From positions 1 through 15,126 of the forward strand of contig JAEOTJ010000470.1 in assembly GCA_016839905.1 (NCBI GenBank): 15,126 nucleotides of DNA, given 5' to 3'. The notes below the pieces were generated by a model, which searched no databases, had not been told where the DNA came from, and saw only the letters and a program-made list of their open reading frames with translations. The position numbers and the translations under genes are program-made. The stretch is from Promethearchaeota archaeon (GTDB lineage: Archaea; Asgardarchaeota; Lokiarchaeia; Sigynarchaeales; SOKP01). Below, piece by piece: positions 7,334 to 13,623 of the stretch; position 1 is the stretch's first letter, and every line of letters starts with the position of its first letter.

Positions 7334-7504
7334 TTATTCTCTTATCATTCTAGCTCCGCATTTAGGACAAATTTGATTTGCACAAGGAACTCCTTGTCTA
7401 TGTAACTCTCGGCTACCACAGTTAGGACACATACAATAACCCCCAGGACCAGCAGCATACGGACCGCCCATCTTTCCTCTTCCTCTTCGTATTCTCTGAC
7501 TCAT
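7334..7504 (-). CDS. Small zinc-ribbon protein (56 aa)
   Basis: This 56-codon ORF has an excellent Shine-Dalgarno, GAGGTGAT at 7508-7515 on the minus strand, just before its ATG. The protein has a basic Gly/Arg-rich N terminus (RRGRGKMGGPYAAGPGGY) and then CMCPNCG and CPKCG, two CxxC knuckles forming a rubredoxin-like zinc ribbon, with an extra Cys in VPCANQ. Small ribbon proteins of this kind occur beside COG1433/Mrp genes in anaerobes; that is recollection of context, not a search result. It lies 57 bp downstream of the intact IscU-type gene on the same strand. A metal-binding or cluster-handling accessory role is inferred from context only. Confidence 0.8.
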   Translation of the reverse strand: MSQRIRRGRGKMGGPYAAGPGGYCMCPNCGSRELHRQGVPCANQICPKCGARMIRE

Positions 7505-7560
7505 ACAATCACCTCTTTTTTAATTCTATTTTTTATAATTTCTTAAATATTTACCTATTT

Positions 7561-8019
7561 CTATTCTTGTTTATCATTATCTACCTTTTTCGATTTATAT
7601 ATATTTATAGCTCGTTTCAGAGTTTTTATTGCTAATTCAGCGCAATGCTTATGATCTTCGGGTAATCCTTTCAATGCGTTATCAATATCTTCGGGTTTTA
7701 ATTTAATTGCTTGATCTAAGGACTTTCCTTCGATGAGAAGGGTTGTTTGGCTTGCGGTCGCAATTGAAGCTTTGCAACCATCCGTGATAAAATTGGCTCT
7801 TTCTATTATGTTATCTTTTATTTTTAAAAAGAATTGCATCGTGTCTCCGCATGGACCTTTATAGGATTGTGATATTGTTATTTCTTCTTCAGGAGGCTTA
7901 CCCCAGTTTTTTGGATCGTAGAATAGATTAACGATATATTCATTATAGTCTTTTATTGGTCTTTTCTTTATTAAATTTTCAAAGTCCTTCGCATACCCAT
8001 TAAAAGTATCTTTTACCAT
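7561..8019 (-). CDS. iscU: IscU/NifU N-domain-type iron-sulfur scaffold protein
   Basis: This 152-residue protein has the three scaffold cysteines of IscU: C57 in GPCGDT (with the conserved Asp D59), C82 in DGCKAS, and C126 in HKHCAEL. Such proteins build a [2Fe-2S] or [4Fe-4S] cluster from sulfide delivered by a cysteine desulfurase and hand it to targets. No desulfurase gene is in the window, as in many anaerobic archaea that may use free sulfide. The N-terminal 45 residues are more variable than in bacterial IscU. The gene starts 4 nt after the stop of the Mrp ATPase, strongly suggesting one transcript and a shared pathway. A second, broken copy lies at 6726-7229. Confidence 0.9.
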   Translation of the reverse strand: MVKDTFNGYAKDFENLIKKRPIKDYNEYIVNLFYDPKNWGKPPEEEITISQSYKGPCGDTMQFFLKIKDNIIERANFITDGCKASIATASQTTLLIEGKSLDQAIKLKPEDIDNALKGLPEDHKHCAELAIKTLKRAINIYKSKKVDNDKQE

Positions 8020-8023
8020 TTTT

Positions 8024-8911
8024 TTAGTTTTTCTGTTTATTTTTTATTATTATTGCTTGGATATTATTAACAATTATTTTAAAAGCTTTAGCACTATTAC
8101 TATTTGCGTGTTTAAGAACGAAAGGTAACCCTTGGTCTCCTTGAATACTTATTTCTGCTTCAAATGGGATCCTACCTAGTAATTGGATTCCAAAGTCATT
8201 AACGGCTTTTTCAGCCCCTCCAGGAGGATATAAATCAATGTATTCACCACAATGAGGACAATTAAAACCAGACATATTTTCAATAATTCCAAGAACATTT
8301 CTTTTCATTATTTGTGCCATTTTAATGGTTTTTCGGGCATCCATTAACGCTACTTCTTGTGGTGTTGTTACTACAATCACATTTTCATCTGGAATTAATT
8401 GCAAAATGTCCAAAGTCTCATCAGAAGTTCCTGGGGGTAAATCACAAATTAAATAGTCTAATTCTCCCCATTCAACATCTCCTAAAAACTGTCTTACAGC
8501 CCCCATTTTCATTGGACCACGCCAAATAACTGGATCATCTGAAGTTTGAGTTAGAAATGCCATACTCATTACTTTTATATTTAAAGGACCATTAACAGGA
8601 TAAAATTTATTAGCATCTGGATCAACTCTGGGTTTTAATTCAGAACTTATTCCTAACATTTTAGTTACATTAGGACCTGTAATATCGACATCCAATATTC
8701 CAACCCTTAATCCTATGCTAGCTAAACTCATAGTAAGATTAACTGCCACGGTTGTTTTTCCGACCCCTCCTTTACCTGAGATGATTACAATTTTATGCTT
8801 AATTTTTTCCATATTTTTGTTAATGTTTTTCGTTCGTTCATCTATCATTTCTTTCTTACCCTTATCTATCATCTCTTTCATATCTATATCTGGAAGCTCT
8901 TCTTTTCCCAT
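8024..8911 (-). CDS. mrp: Mrp/NBP35-family P-loop ATPase, iron-sulfur carrier
   Basis: This 295-residue cytoplasmic ATPase has the deviant Walker A GKGGVGKTT at 46-54, the DVDITGPNV switch motif at about 75-83, DLPPGTSDE at about 157-165, and CPHC at 218-221 near the C terminus. Mrp/NBP35/ApbC proteins bind a bridging [4Fe-4S] cluster through this CxxC at the dimer interface and transfer it to apoproteins. The N-terminal 38 residues are charged and helical and lack the ferredoxin-like Cys motif of eukaryotic Nbp35. The ATG is preceded by a weak GGGAT. It lies 199 bp downstream of the COG1433 gene and 4 nt before the IscU-type gene, so scaffold and carrier are probably co-expressed. Confidence 0.92.
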   Translation of the reverse strand: MGKEELPDIDMKEMIDKGKKEMIDERTKNINKNMEKIKHKIVIISGKGGVGKTTVAVNLTMSLASIGLRVGILDVDITGPNVTKMLGISSELKPRVDPDANKFYPVNGPLNIKVMSMAFLTQTSDDPVIWRGPMKMGAVRQFLGDVEWGELDYLICDLPPGTSDETLDILQLIPDENVIVVTTPQEVALMDARKTIKMAQIMKRNVLGIIENMSGFNCPHCGEYIDLYPPGGAEKAVNDFGIQLLGRIPFEAEISIQGDQGLPFVLKHANSNSAKAFKIIVNNIQAIIIKNKQKN

Positions 8912-9110
8912 ATTTTAATCCCTTTTTTAGATTTTTTTATTTATATTAATTCTTATTTATAATTATATGAAATTAAAGCCCTTAATTTAATTCTATCATT
9001 AATATTTTATGAAATAAATGTGTTAATTTATTATTAAATCTTTATTTCCACTAAATTTTTATGGATTTATTTTCTTTAATCAATTGACATCAAATGAAAC
9101 ATTTAAATAA

Positions 9111-9512
9111 TTAATGATGATGATGTTCATGATTATCATCTGCTTCGGTGTGAATTTTTTCAATTCCATAACCCTTGCCTCCGCCTGGAGAACAAAGGCT
9201 TTCACCACCTTCTAATGTCCCATCTAAAATTTTTTTAATAACTTCATCAATCTTTCCAGTAACACCCATAATAACATCTATTCCATATTGGTTAAAAAAT
9301 TGTACGGCTCTATGACCCATTCCTCCCGCAATTATACAGGTCCCTCCTTGCTCGTTTATAAATTGGGGGATGCTCCCAACGGAATGTCCGGGATTTGGAA
9401 GAGTCTTTTTTTCAATTATTTTATTATCTTCAATTTTTATGAATGTGAACTGTGGAGCGCGACCAAAATGAGCACATACCTCGTCCGAATCAGTACTTAT
9501 AGCAACTATCAT
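9111..9512 (-). CDS. COG1433 (NifX/NafY/ORP-like) protein with His-rich tail
   Basis: This 133-residue protein has the dinitrogenase iron-molybdenum cofactor biosynthesis fold (COG1433). Typical marks are an IVAISTDSD start, HFGRAPQFTFI at 15-25, an AGGMG turn at about 62-66, and a late GxGxG-type stretch around 108-116. Family members bind metal-sulfur clusters, such as FeMo-co precursors in NifX or the Mo-Cu cluster in ORP. The last 13 residues (HTEADDNHEHHHH) form an acidic/His tail suited to Ni, Cu, Zn or Co. C13 and C107 are additional thiols. A good SD (AGAGGTTA, 9521-9528) precedes the ATG by 8 nt. It is divergent from the second COG1433 gene at 9750. No nifH/D/K/B is in view, so nitrogen fixation is not implied. 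Confidence 0.85.
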   Translation of the reverse strand: MIVAISTDSDEVCAHFGRAPQFTFIKIEDNKIIEKKTLPNPGHSVGSIPQFINEQGGTCIIAGGMGHRAVQFFNQYGIDVIMGVTGKIDEVIKKILDGTLEGGESLCSPGGGKGYGIEKIHTEADDNHEHHHH

Positions 9513-9749
9513 CTTTTAATTAACCTCTTTTTTAATTTTAATTCATATAAAATGTAAAAATAAAAAAATTTAATTCAAATCTTTCAAGAATAATTTTTTT
9601 CATAATTAAATTTTTAAAGAACAATTCTTTTTTATAAATTATATTATAATGAATAATTATTCAGAATTTATAAAGATAATTATTATAAAAAATAAAGAAT
9701 AAAGCTAAATAATATAAATATAATTAAGAAATGAGGTTGAGGTAAAAAA
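9513..9749. promoter_or_regulatory. Divergent intergenic promoter region between two COG1433 genes
   Basis: A 237-bp, extremely AT-rich gap separates divergent COG1433 genes and must hold promoters for both sides. On the plus side TATA-like stretches occur around 9629-9640 (TTTATAAATTA) and 9668-9675, flanking the perfect palindrome at 9650-9663. An SD-like GAGGT at 9738-9742 lies 7 nt before the plus-strand ATG. On the minus side the SD of the His-tailed gene is at 9521-9528. No start site is experimentally known. Confidence 0.6.
9650..9663. promoter_or_regulatory. Perfect 14-bp palindrome, candidate operator
   Basis: TGAATAATTATTCA reads the same on both strands and lies between two TATA-like stretches in the divergent COG1433 intergenic region. 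Near-identical dyads occur at 13273-13286 (TGAATGATTATTCT) and 13480-13493 (TGAATAATCATTCA). In such AT-rich DNA a 14-bp palindrome can arise by chance, but the recurrence of the same core makes a binding site for a dimeric regulator plausible. Confidence 0.45.
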
Positions 9750-10187
9750 ATGGTAATTGTTGCTGTTCCTTCAATTGGAAATGGTGGATTAAATGAACTT
9801 TTAAGCCCCCGATTTGGTCGATGCGATAGTTTTACTTTTATATCAATTGAGAATGATAAAATAAAGGAAGTTAAAACGGTCCATAATAATGCAGCAGGTG
9901 CTATGGGGGGCGCAGGAATACAAGCGGCTCAAATAGTAGGAAATAATGGGGCATCAGATATAATTGTCGGTTTTTTAGGTCCAAATGCTTTCCAATCTTT
10001 AAATGCTTTAAATTTAAAGATTTATCAAGTGCCCAATGAACAATTGACAGTAAAGCAGGCTATAGACTTATATATGCAAGGAAAATTGCAATTAGTTAGT
10101 GGATCAAATGTAGGTGCTCATCATGGTATGGGGGGCGGTCGGGGTATAGGCGGTGGTGGCGGTGGTGGCGGAGGACGAAGAAGATAA
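9750..10187 (+). CDS. COG1433 (NifX/ORP-like) protein with Gly-rich tail
   Basis: This 145-residue protein is the second COG1433 family member and opens the plus-strand operon. Residues 1-115 show the fold: VAVPSIGNGGLNELLSPRFGRCDSF near the N terminus, GAGIQAAQIV at about 55-64, and IVGFLGPNAF in the later strand. The tail from about 123 reads AHHGMGGGRG, then nine Gly and three Arg, a flexible low-complexity end with two His. C25 is its only cysteine. Many COG1433 proteins of anaerobes carry Gly-rich tails of this kind. GAGGT at 9738-9742 gives a 7-nt SD spacing to the ATG. Followed at 50 bp by two ferredoxin-MinD ATPases, the same trio as in the bacterial ORP operon. A metal-sulfur cluster carrier role is inferred. 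Confidence 0.87.
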   Translation: MVIVAVPSIGNGGLNELLSPRFGRCDSFTFISIENDKIKEVKTVHNNAAGAMGGAGIQAAQIVGNNGASDIIVGFLGPNAFQSLNALNLKIYQVPNEQLTVKQAIDLYMQGKLQLVSGSNVGAHHGMGGGRGIGGGGGGGGGRRR

Positions 10188-10236
10188 TTTTATAAATTAG
10201 TAATATATTGAAATTGTTATAATTTAATTTGAAATC

Positions 10237-11163
10237 ATGCCTAAAAAACCAATAATTATTTGTGTAACTGGTGGAAAAGGTGGAACGGGTAAAACTTTAG
10301 TTGCTGTCAATTTAGCAACAATGTTTAAAAAAGATAGGTATAAAGTTCTATTAATTGATGGAGATGTTGAAAATCCTAACACATATTTATTATTGGGAGG
10401 ACAACTTGAAAATCAAACCCCTGTTCCTTTTTTCAAACCCAAAATAATAGAAGAAAAATGTACTAAATGTGGCTTATGTGCTCAAAATTGTGCTCCACAT
10501 GCATTATTGCATGTTGAAAATGCATTTCCTATTCCAATATTAGCTGTGTGTTCTGGATGCCAATTATGTTATAAGATTTGTCCTGAAAAAGCGATTGAAA
10601 AAGATCATAAGGTAATAGGATGGATTTATTCAACAGAAATAAACGATCTTTCGCTTATAATTGGTGAATTAAAACCATCTGAGGCTCGTTCTGCTGCTGT
10701 TGTAGAAGCACTCTTTGAAGAACTTGATGAAATTATTGAAAAAGTCCCTGAAACATTTGATATTATTATTTTAGATACGGCTCCAGGTGCACATTGTGAC
10801 GTTGAATTATTAATAAATAAAGCAGATATAGTAATTCCTGTTACGGAGCCCACTAGATTTGGCAAGCTAGATTTATTAAGGATAATAGAATTGATAAAGT
10901 TATTAGATAAAGATTATCGAGCAATCGTCAATAGGTCTTCTTTACTGGGCTTTAGAGATGAATTTTTAAAAGAATTAAAAGAAAAAGAAATCCCAATTTT
11001 AGGAGATATTCCTTTAGATGACGATATCGTAAATTCCTATTGTCAAGGAAAGCCTCTAATGGATGAAAACAGTGAATTTATAAATGGAAAGGGATATAGG
11101 GCATTTAAAGAGATATTTGGAAATTTGTTAAACTGGATTAAAAATAAAAATGGAGGGAGTTAA
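10237..11163 (+). CDS. MinD-superfamily ATPase with inserted 2[4Fe-4S] ferredoxin domain (COG1149), first copy
   Basis: This 308-residue protein has the deviant Walker A GGKGGTGKT at 12-20 and a DGDVENPN motif at 41-48. A bacterial-type ferredoxin is inserted at about 70-120: C75-x2-C78-x2-C81-x3-C85, then C105-x2-C108-x2-C111-x3-C115-Pro. ILDTAPGAHCD later matches the MinD switch region; the Cys after His is unusual beside the paralogue's PPGIGCP. COG1149 ATPases occur as adjacent pairs beside COG1433 genes, as in the ORP system of sulfate reducers, where they associate with the cluster-binding protein. A role in ATP-driven cluster or metal insertion is inferred. It has no clear SD. The stop is 3 nt before the next gene, so coupling is likely. 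Confidence 0.9.
   Translation: MPKKPIIICVTGGKGGTGKTLVAVNLATMFKKDRYKVLLIDGDVENPNTYLLLGGQLENQTPVPFFKPKIIEEKCTKCGLCAQNCAPHALLHVENAFPIPILAVCSGCQLCYKICPEKAIEKDHKVIGWIYSTEINDLSLIIGELKPSEARSAAVVEALFEELDEIIEKVPETFDIIILDTAPGAHCDVELLINKADIVIPVTEPTRFGKLDLLRIIELIKLLDKDYRAIVNRSSLLGFRDEFLKELKEKEIPILGDIPLDDDIVNSYCQGKPLMDENSEFINGKGYRAFKEIFGNLLNWIKNKNGGS
11152..11157 (+). promoter_or_regulatory. Ribosome binding site of the second ferredoxin-MinD gene
   Basis: GGAGGG lies inside the last codons of the first ATPase gene, 9 nt before the ATG at 11167. It supports that start and translational coupling of the tandem pair. Confidence 0.7.
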
Positions 11164-11166
11164 AAC

Positions 11167-12099
11167 ATGGAAAGGAAAGCCATAGGAGTTATTTCAGGGA
11201 AAGGAGGGGTAGGAAAAACATCACTAGTTGCATCATTAGCAAGTCTTGCACAACAAGATTCTGAGATAAAAGCTATCATTCTAGATTGCGATGTAGACGC
11301 TCCAAATCTTGCCTTAATACTTCCTCCAGAGTCAGAAGAACAAATAAAAATTCAAGACACATTTACTACTTTAAAAGCTGCTTTTCTTGAAGATAAATGT
11401 ATTAATTGTAAGCAATGTATAGATGATCATTTTTGTGAATTTAACGCCTTAAAATGGCATGAAGACAATCAAGTTCCAATAGTAGATTACTTAGCGTGTG
11501 AAGGTTGTGGAGCATGTAAAGTTTTATGTCCTGAGCATGCATTCGAAATAAATGCTGTAAAAAGCGGAGAAATTATTTATTATAAATCAAAAATAGGGTT
11601 ACCTCTAATATATGGTAAAACTAGATTGGGGAGTACAACATCAGGTAAATTAGTATCAGATGCTAAACAATATGCTCAACATATTGATGACTTTTCTGAA
11701 AGTAACTTAGTAATTATTGACGGTCCTCCTGGGATAGGATGTCCCGTAATTGCGACTGTTTCTGGATTAGATTATATTATTACAATAACAGAACCAACCC
11801 CATCAGGCTTGCACGATCTTATGAGAGCAATTGAGGTCGTCCAACAATTCAAAATTCCATTTGGAATAGTAATAAATAAATCCGATTTAAAAAGTCCTTT
11901 TCAAGAAAAATTCAAGAAATTTATTGATGATACAGGTTATAATATCTTAGGACGTATTCCTTTTGATTTATCAATTCCCAAAGCCATGTCATTTGCTAAA
12001 CCAGTAATAGATAATGCGCCAGATTCAAGAGCTAGTTTAGCTATTAAAAAAATCTATAAAAATTTAAAAGAATTATTATGGAATAATTTTATATCTTAA
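11167..12099 (+). CDS. MinD-superfamily ATPase with inserted 2[4Fe-4S] ferredoxin domain (COG1149), second copy
   Basis: This 310-residue paralogue of the preceding gene has Walker A GKGGVGKT at 11-18, CDVDAPN at 41-47, and a ferredoxin insert at about 75-125. Its first motif is C78-x2-C81-x2-C84-x5-C90, two residues longer before the last Cys than the standard motif. The second is C111-x2-C114-x2-C117-x3-C121-Pro. IIDGPPGIGCP (about 179-189) is the switch II region. The pair probably acts as a heterodimer, as suggested for Orp3/Orp4-type proteins. It is the last gene of the plus-strand operon; the downstream DNA is decayed. The split lengths of the two inserts and about equal sizes argue for an old duplication, not a recent one. 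Confidence 0.9.
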   Translation: MERKAIGVISGKGGVGKTSLVASLASLAQQDSEIKAIILDCDVDAPNLALILPPESEEQIKIQDTFTTLKAAFLEDKCINCKQCIDDHFCEFNALKWHEDNQVPIVDYLACEGCGACKVLCPEHAFEINAVKSGEIIYYKSKIGLPLIYGKTRLGSTTSGKLVSDAKQYAQHIDDFSESNLVIIDGPPGIGCPVIATVSGLDYIITITEPTPSGLHDLMRAIEVVQQFKIPFGIVINKSDLKSPFQEKFKKFIDDTGYNILGRIPFDLSIPKAMSFAKPVIDNAPDSRASLAIKKIYKNLKELLWNNFIS

Positions 12100-12255
12100 C
12101 ATTCAGGTGCTCATTAGATACTCTATTTTAATTTAATACCTATTTATTAGAATTATTAACTTAAAGAAAATAATAACTTTATAAACATTAATCAGCATTA
12201 GAAAAGAATAAAAAAAATACTTTTATTAAGGTGATTTTGTGTTCCATCCAACTTA

Positions 12256-12921
12256 ATGGAACTCATTAATTTTTTGCCGAAAATCAATTGTAAAAAATGT
12301 GGAAAATCAACACACATTGCTTTCGCACTAGAATTATTGAAGAGAACCTTTAAAATTAATGATTGTACTCCTATATGAGGGTATTTTTAATCTTTCTTTT
12401 TTAACGAAAAATTAAAAAACATTGATTTAAAGCCGACAATAATCCTGATTATCCCATATCAATTTAAGTCGGAGCATTTCAATTCTACTTTTTTGTTCTA
12501 AAATCCATATTTTGTCATTTTTCGATAAAGAAACTGCAATAATTGATTATTTTTGAAAATATGAGAAGATCCGACGAATTTTGATTTAGGATATTCAGAA
12601 TTCTCGTCGGTGTTAAATTAAAGATTTTCATTTTTCGGTTAATTTTCAAAATTCAAAAATACCCTCATATTAAAAGATAAATATTAAAAAAAAAATGATT
12701 CCTTAAAATAAATCTTAGGTGATGAGGAGGGCCAAGAAAAGGAATTATATATTGAAATTGACTCTGAAAAATGTATTGATTGTGGAGCTTGCATTTCATT
12801 ATGCCCAACAGATGCATTACATTTGGATGATGATGAGAAATTAGAATATTTTGTGGATAAATTTATTGCATGTAATTTATGCTTTGATGGAAATCCACGA
12901 CAAGCAATAAAAGAAAGTTAA
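12256..12921 (+). pseudogene. Broken iron-sulfur protein gene (FeS domain plus ferredoxin), split by an inserted element
   Basis: The left part, 12256-12378, encodes a 4Fe-4S domain like that of CdhE or RnfB (INCKKCGKSTHIAFALELL, then DCTPI). The third Cys of the usual C-x2-C-x4-C is His. The right part, about 12721-12921, encodes a ferredoxin with an intact first motif (EKCIDCGACISLCPTDAL) and a ruined second one: FIACNLCFDGNP, with Phe and Asn where Cys is expected. Cutting out the element between them at its TA duplication joins both parts in the same frame. Two TAA codons remain in the linker. The gene was therefore once a single reading frame and is now dead by several changes. It probably belonged to the upstream operon's redox functions. 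Confidence 0.8.
12373..12670. mobile_element. MITE-like element with terminal inverted repeats, about 298 bp
   Basis: The ends are perfect 16-bp inverted repeats: ATATGAGGGTATTTTT at 12373-12388 and its complement at 12655-12670. Weaker complementarity continues inward for about 30 bp, including AACGAAAAAT versus AACCGAAAAAT. The element has no transposase. Inside are further dyads: CCGACGA...TCGTCGG around 12573-12610 and CCGAC...GTCGG around 12433-12474. The outer TA on each side could be a target duplication, giving a 292-bp TGAGGG...CCCTCA element, as in IS630/Tc1-mariner-type MITEs. It interrupts a reading frame, and its removal restores phase. The transposase family that moved it is unknown. 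Confidence 0.8.
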
Positions 12922-12924
12922 AAA

Positions 12925-13130
12925 GTGAAAATTAGAAAAAATCTACAAAATTATACAATACATTTTACATTTATAGACGTAAGATAGAAGATTTTCAAGA
13001 GGATTTACTAAAAGCTTTTAATCAAATAAGGAGAGATATTGAAGATTCTTCTTTTCTTATGAATCCTGAAGAAAGAAAGCAATTAAAAGATATTTGGATT
13101 TCATTTATTTTTATTATTTTAAAAGGGTAA
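12925..13130 (+). pseudogene. ORF remnant of unknown family
   Basis: A plus-strand frame ending with TAA at 13128-13130 encodes KIEDFQEDLLKAF, RRDIEDSS, NPEERKQLKDIW and a hydrophobic tail IFIILKG. It has no ATG near its beginning, only an internal one. A GTG at 12925 opens a neighbouring frame that stops at TAG just where the helical frame becomes protein-like, so a single frameshift could join the two. The stop codon lies within the left arm of the following inverted repeat, as if the gene had been cut by it. The family is unknown. It could be a chance ORF. Confidence 0.3.
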
Positions 13131-13253
13131 CTCCTGCCACGAGACCTAAAAGAGAAAAAATCGGTCAAAAATATATTTAAGGAGGAGGCGTGCGAAATCG
13201 GGGCTTATCATCTACTAATCAGAAGATAACAATACTGAGTGTGGTAGGAGTTA
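13128..13253. repeat. 126-bp unit bounded by a 13-bp inverted repeat
   Basis: TAACTCCTGCCAC at 13128-13140 pairs with GTGGTAGGAGTTA at 13241-13253, with a single G-T wobble. Between them lies a second hairpin, TTATCATCT against AGAAGATAA (about 13205-13229, one mismatch), and a possible GACC/GGTC stem. A T-run follows at about 13264-13273. It may be a structured RNA closed by its end helix, or a very small MITE. The wobble that keeps pairing in RNA favours the RNA reading slightly. It matches no RNA family I recognise. Confidence 0.5.
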
Positions 13254-13272
13254 TATTTAATTTATATTTTTT

Positions 13273-13493
13273 TGAATGATTATTCTTAATATAATTAATA
13301 ATAAAATAATATATAACACTTTCCATATTTTATCTTTAAAAATTCTAACTTAAATTATTAATATTTTTGATCTCTTAAAATATTTCAATATTAAAAAAAG
13401 AGAAGCGGAATAGAGCAACCCCACGTCTCAAAAACAGCAGTAAAATAGATTTATTTTGTGTATCTCATTTTTATTATTCTGAATAATCATTCA
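13273..13493. repeat. Inverted pair of TGAAT-type dyads
   Basis: TGAATGATTATTCT (13273-13286) and TGAATAATCATTCA (13480-13493) form a perfect 12-bp inverted repeat over GAATGATTATTC, about 200 bp apart. Each is itself a near-palindrome of the same type as 9650-9663. They could be paired operator sites or the ends of a small mobile element. The enclosed DNA has no ORF worth naming. Confidence 0.45.
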
Positions 13494-13623
13494 TAATACT
13501 TAAATCTTTTTTGTCATACATTAAATTGATAATTGTCAATTTACCTTCTTGAAATTAAATAAAAAATAGTTCATTATTGGTAATTATAATTAGCTATTTC
13601 AAGGATAATAATTCTGATATCTT

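Larger units (their letters stand above)
12100..13623. other. Decayed, element-rich intergenic region
   Basis: This 1.5-kb stretch between the plus-strand ATPase operon and the minus-strand HAD gene holds no intact gene of recognisable family. It contains a broken iron-sulfur protein gene (12256-12921), split by an inverted-repeat element (12373-12670). It also holds a start-less ORF remnant ending at 13130, a 126-bp inverted-repeat unit (13128-13253), a pair of inverted TGAAT dyads (13273-13286 and 13480-13493), and a small island at 13400-13429 richer in G and C than its surroundings. A TATA-like CTTTATAAAC lies at about 12177-12186, before the broken gene. Confidence 0.7.

Noticed and set aside
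7334..12099. Nitrogen-fixation (nif) cluster
   Set aside because: COG1433 and IscU-type proteins occur in nif clusters, but there is no nifH, nifD, nifK, nifB or nifE/N, and COG1433 proteins are common outside nitrogen fixation.
13128..13253. 5S rRNA (about 120 nt with a closing end helix)
   Set aside because: The conserved internal 5S motif (CCGAAC and flanks) is absent and the inner hairpins do not fit the 5S fold.
13190..13279. 29-aa pilin-like ORF (GTG start, RGLS then hydrophobic stretch) behind GGAGGAGG
   Set aside because: The purine run is too close to the GTG for a normal SD, the ORF is very short, and it overlaps the arm of the inverted repeat. The likeness may be chance.
13400..13429. 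SRP RNA domain IV (CGGAA and AGCA motifs)
   Set aside because: The 5' side lacks the needed CAGG strand, the tetraloop has no proper closing pair, and no long SRP helices surround it.
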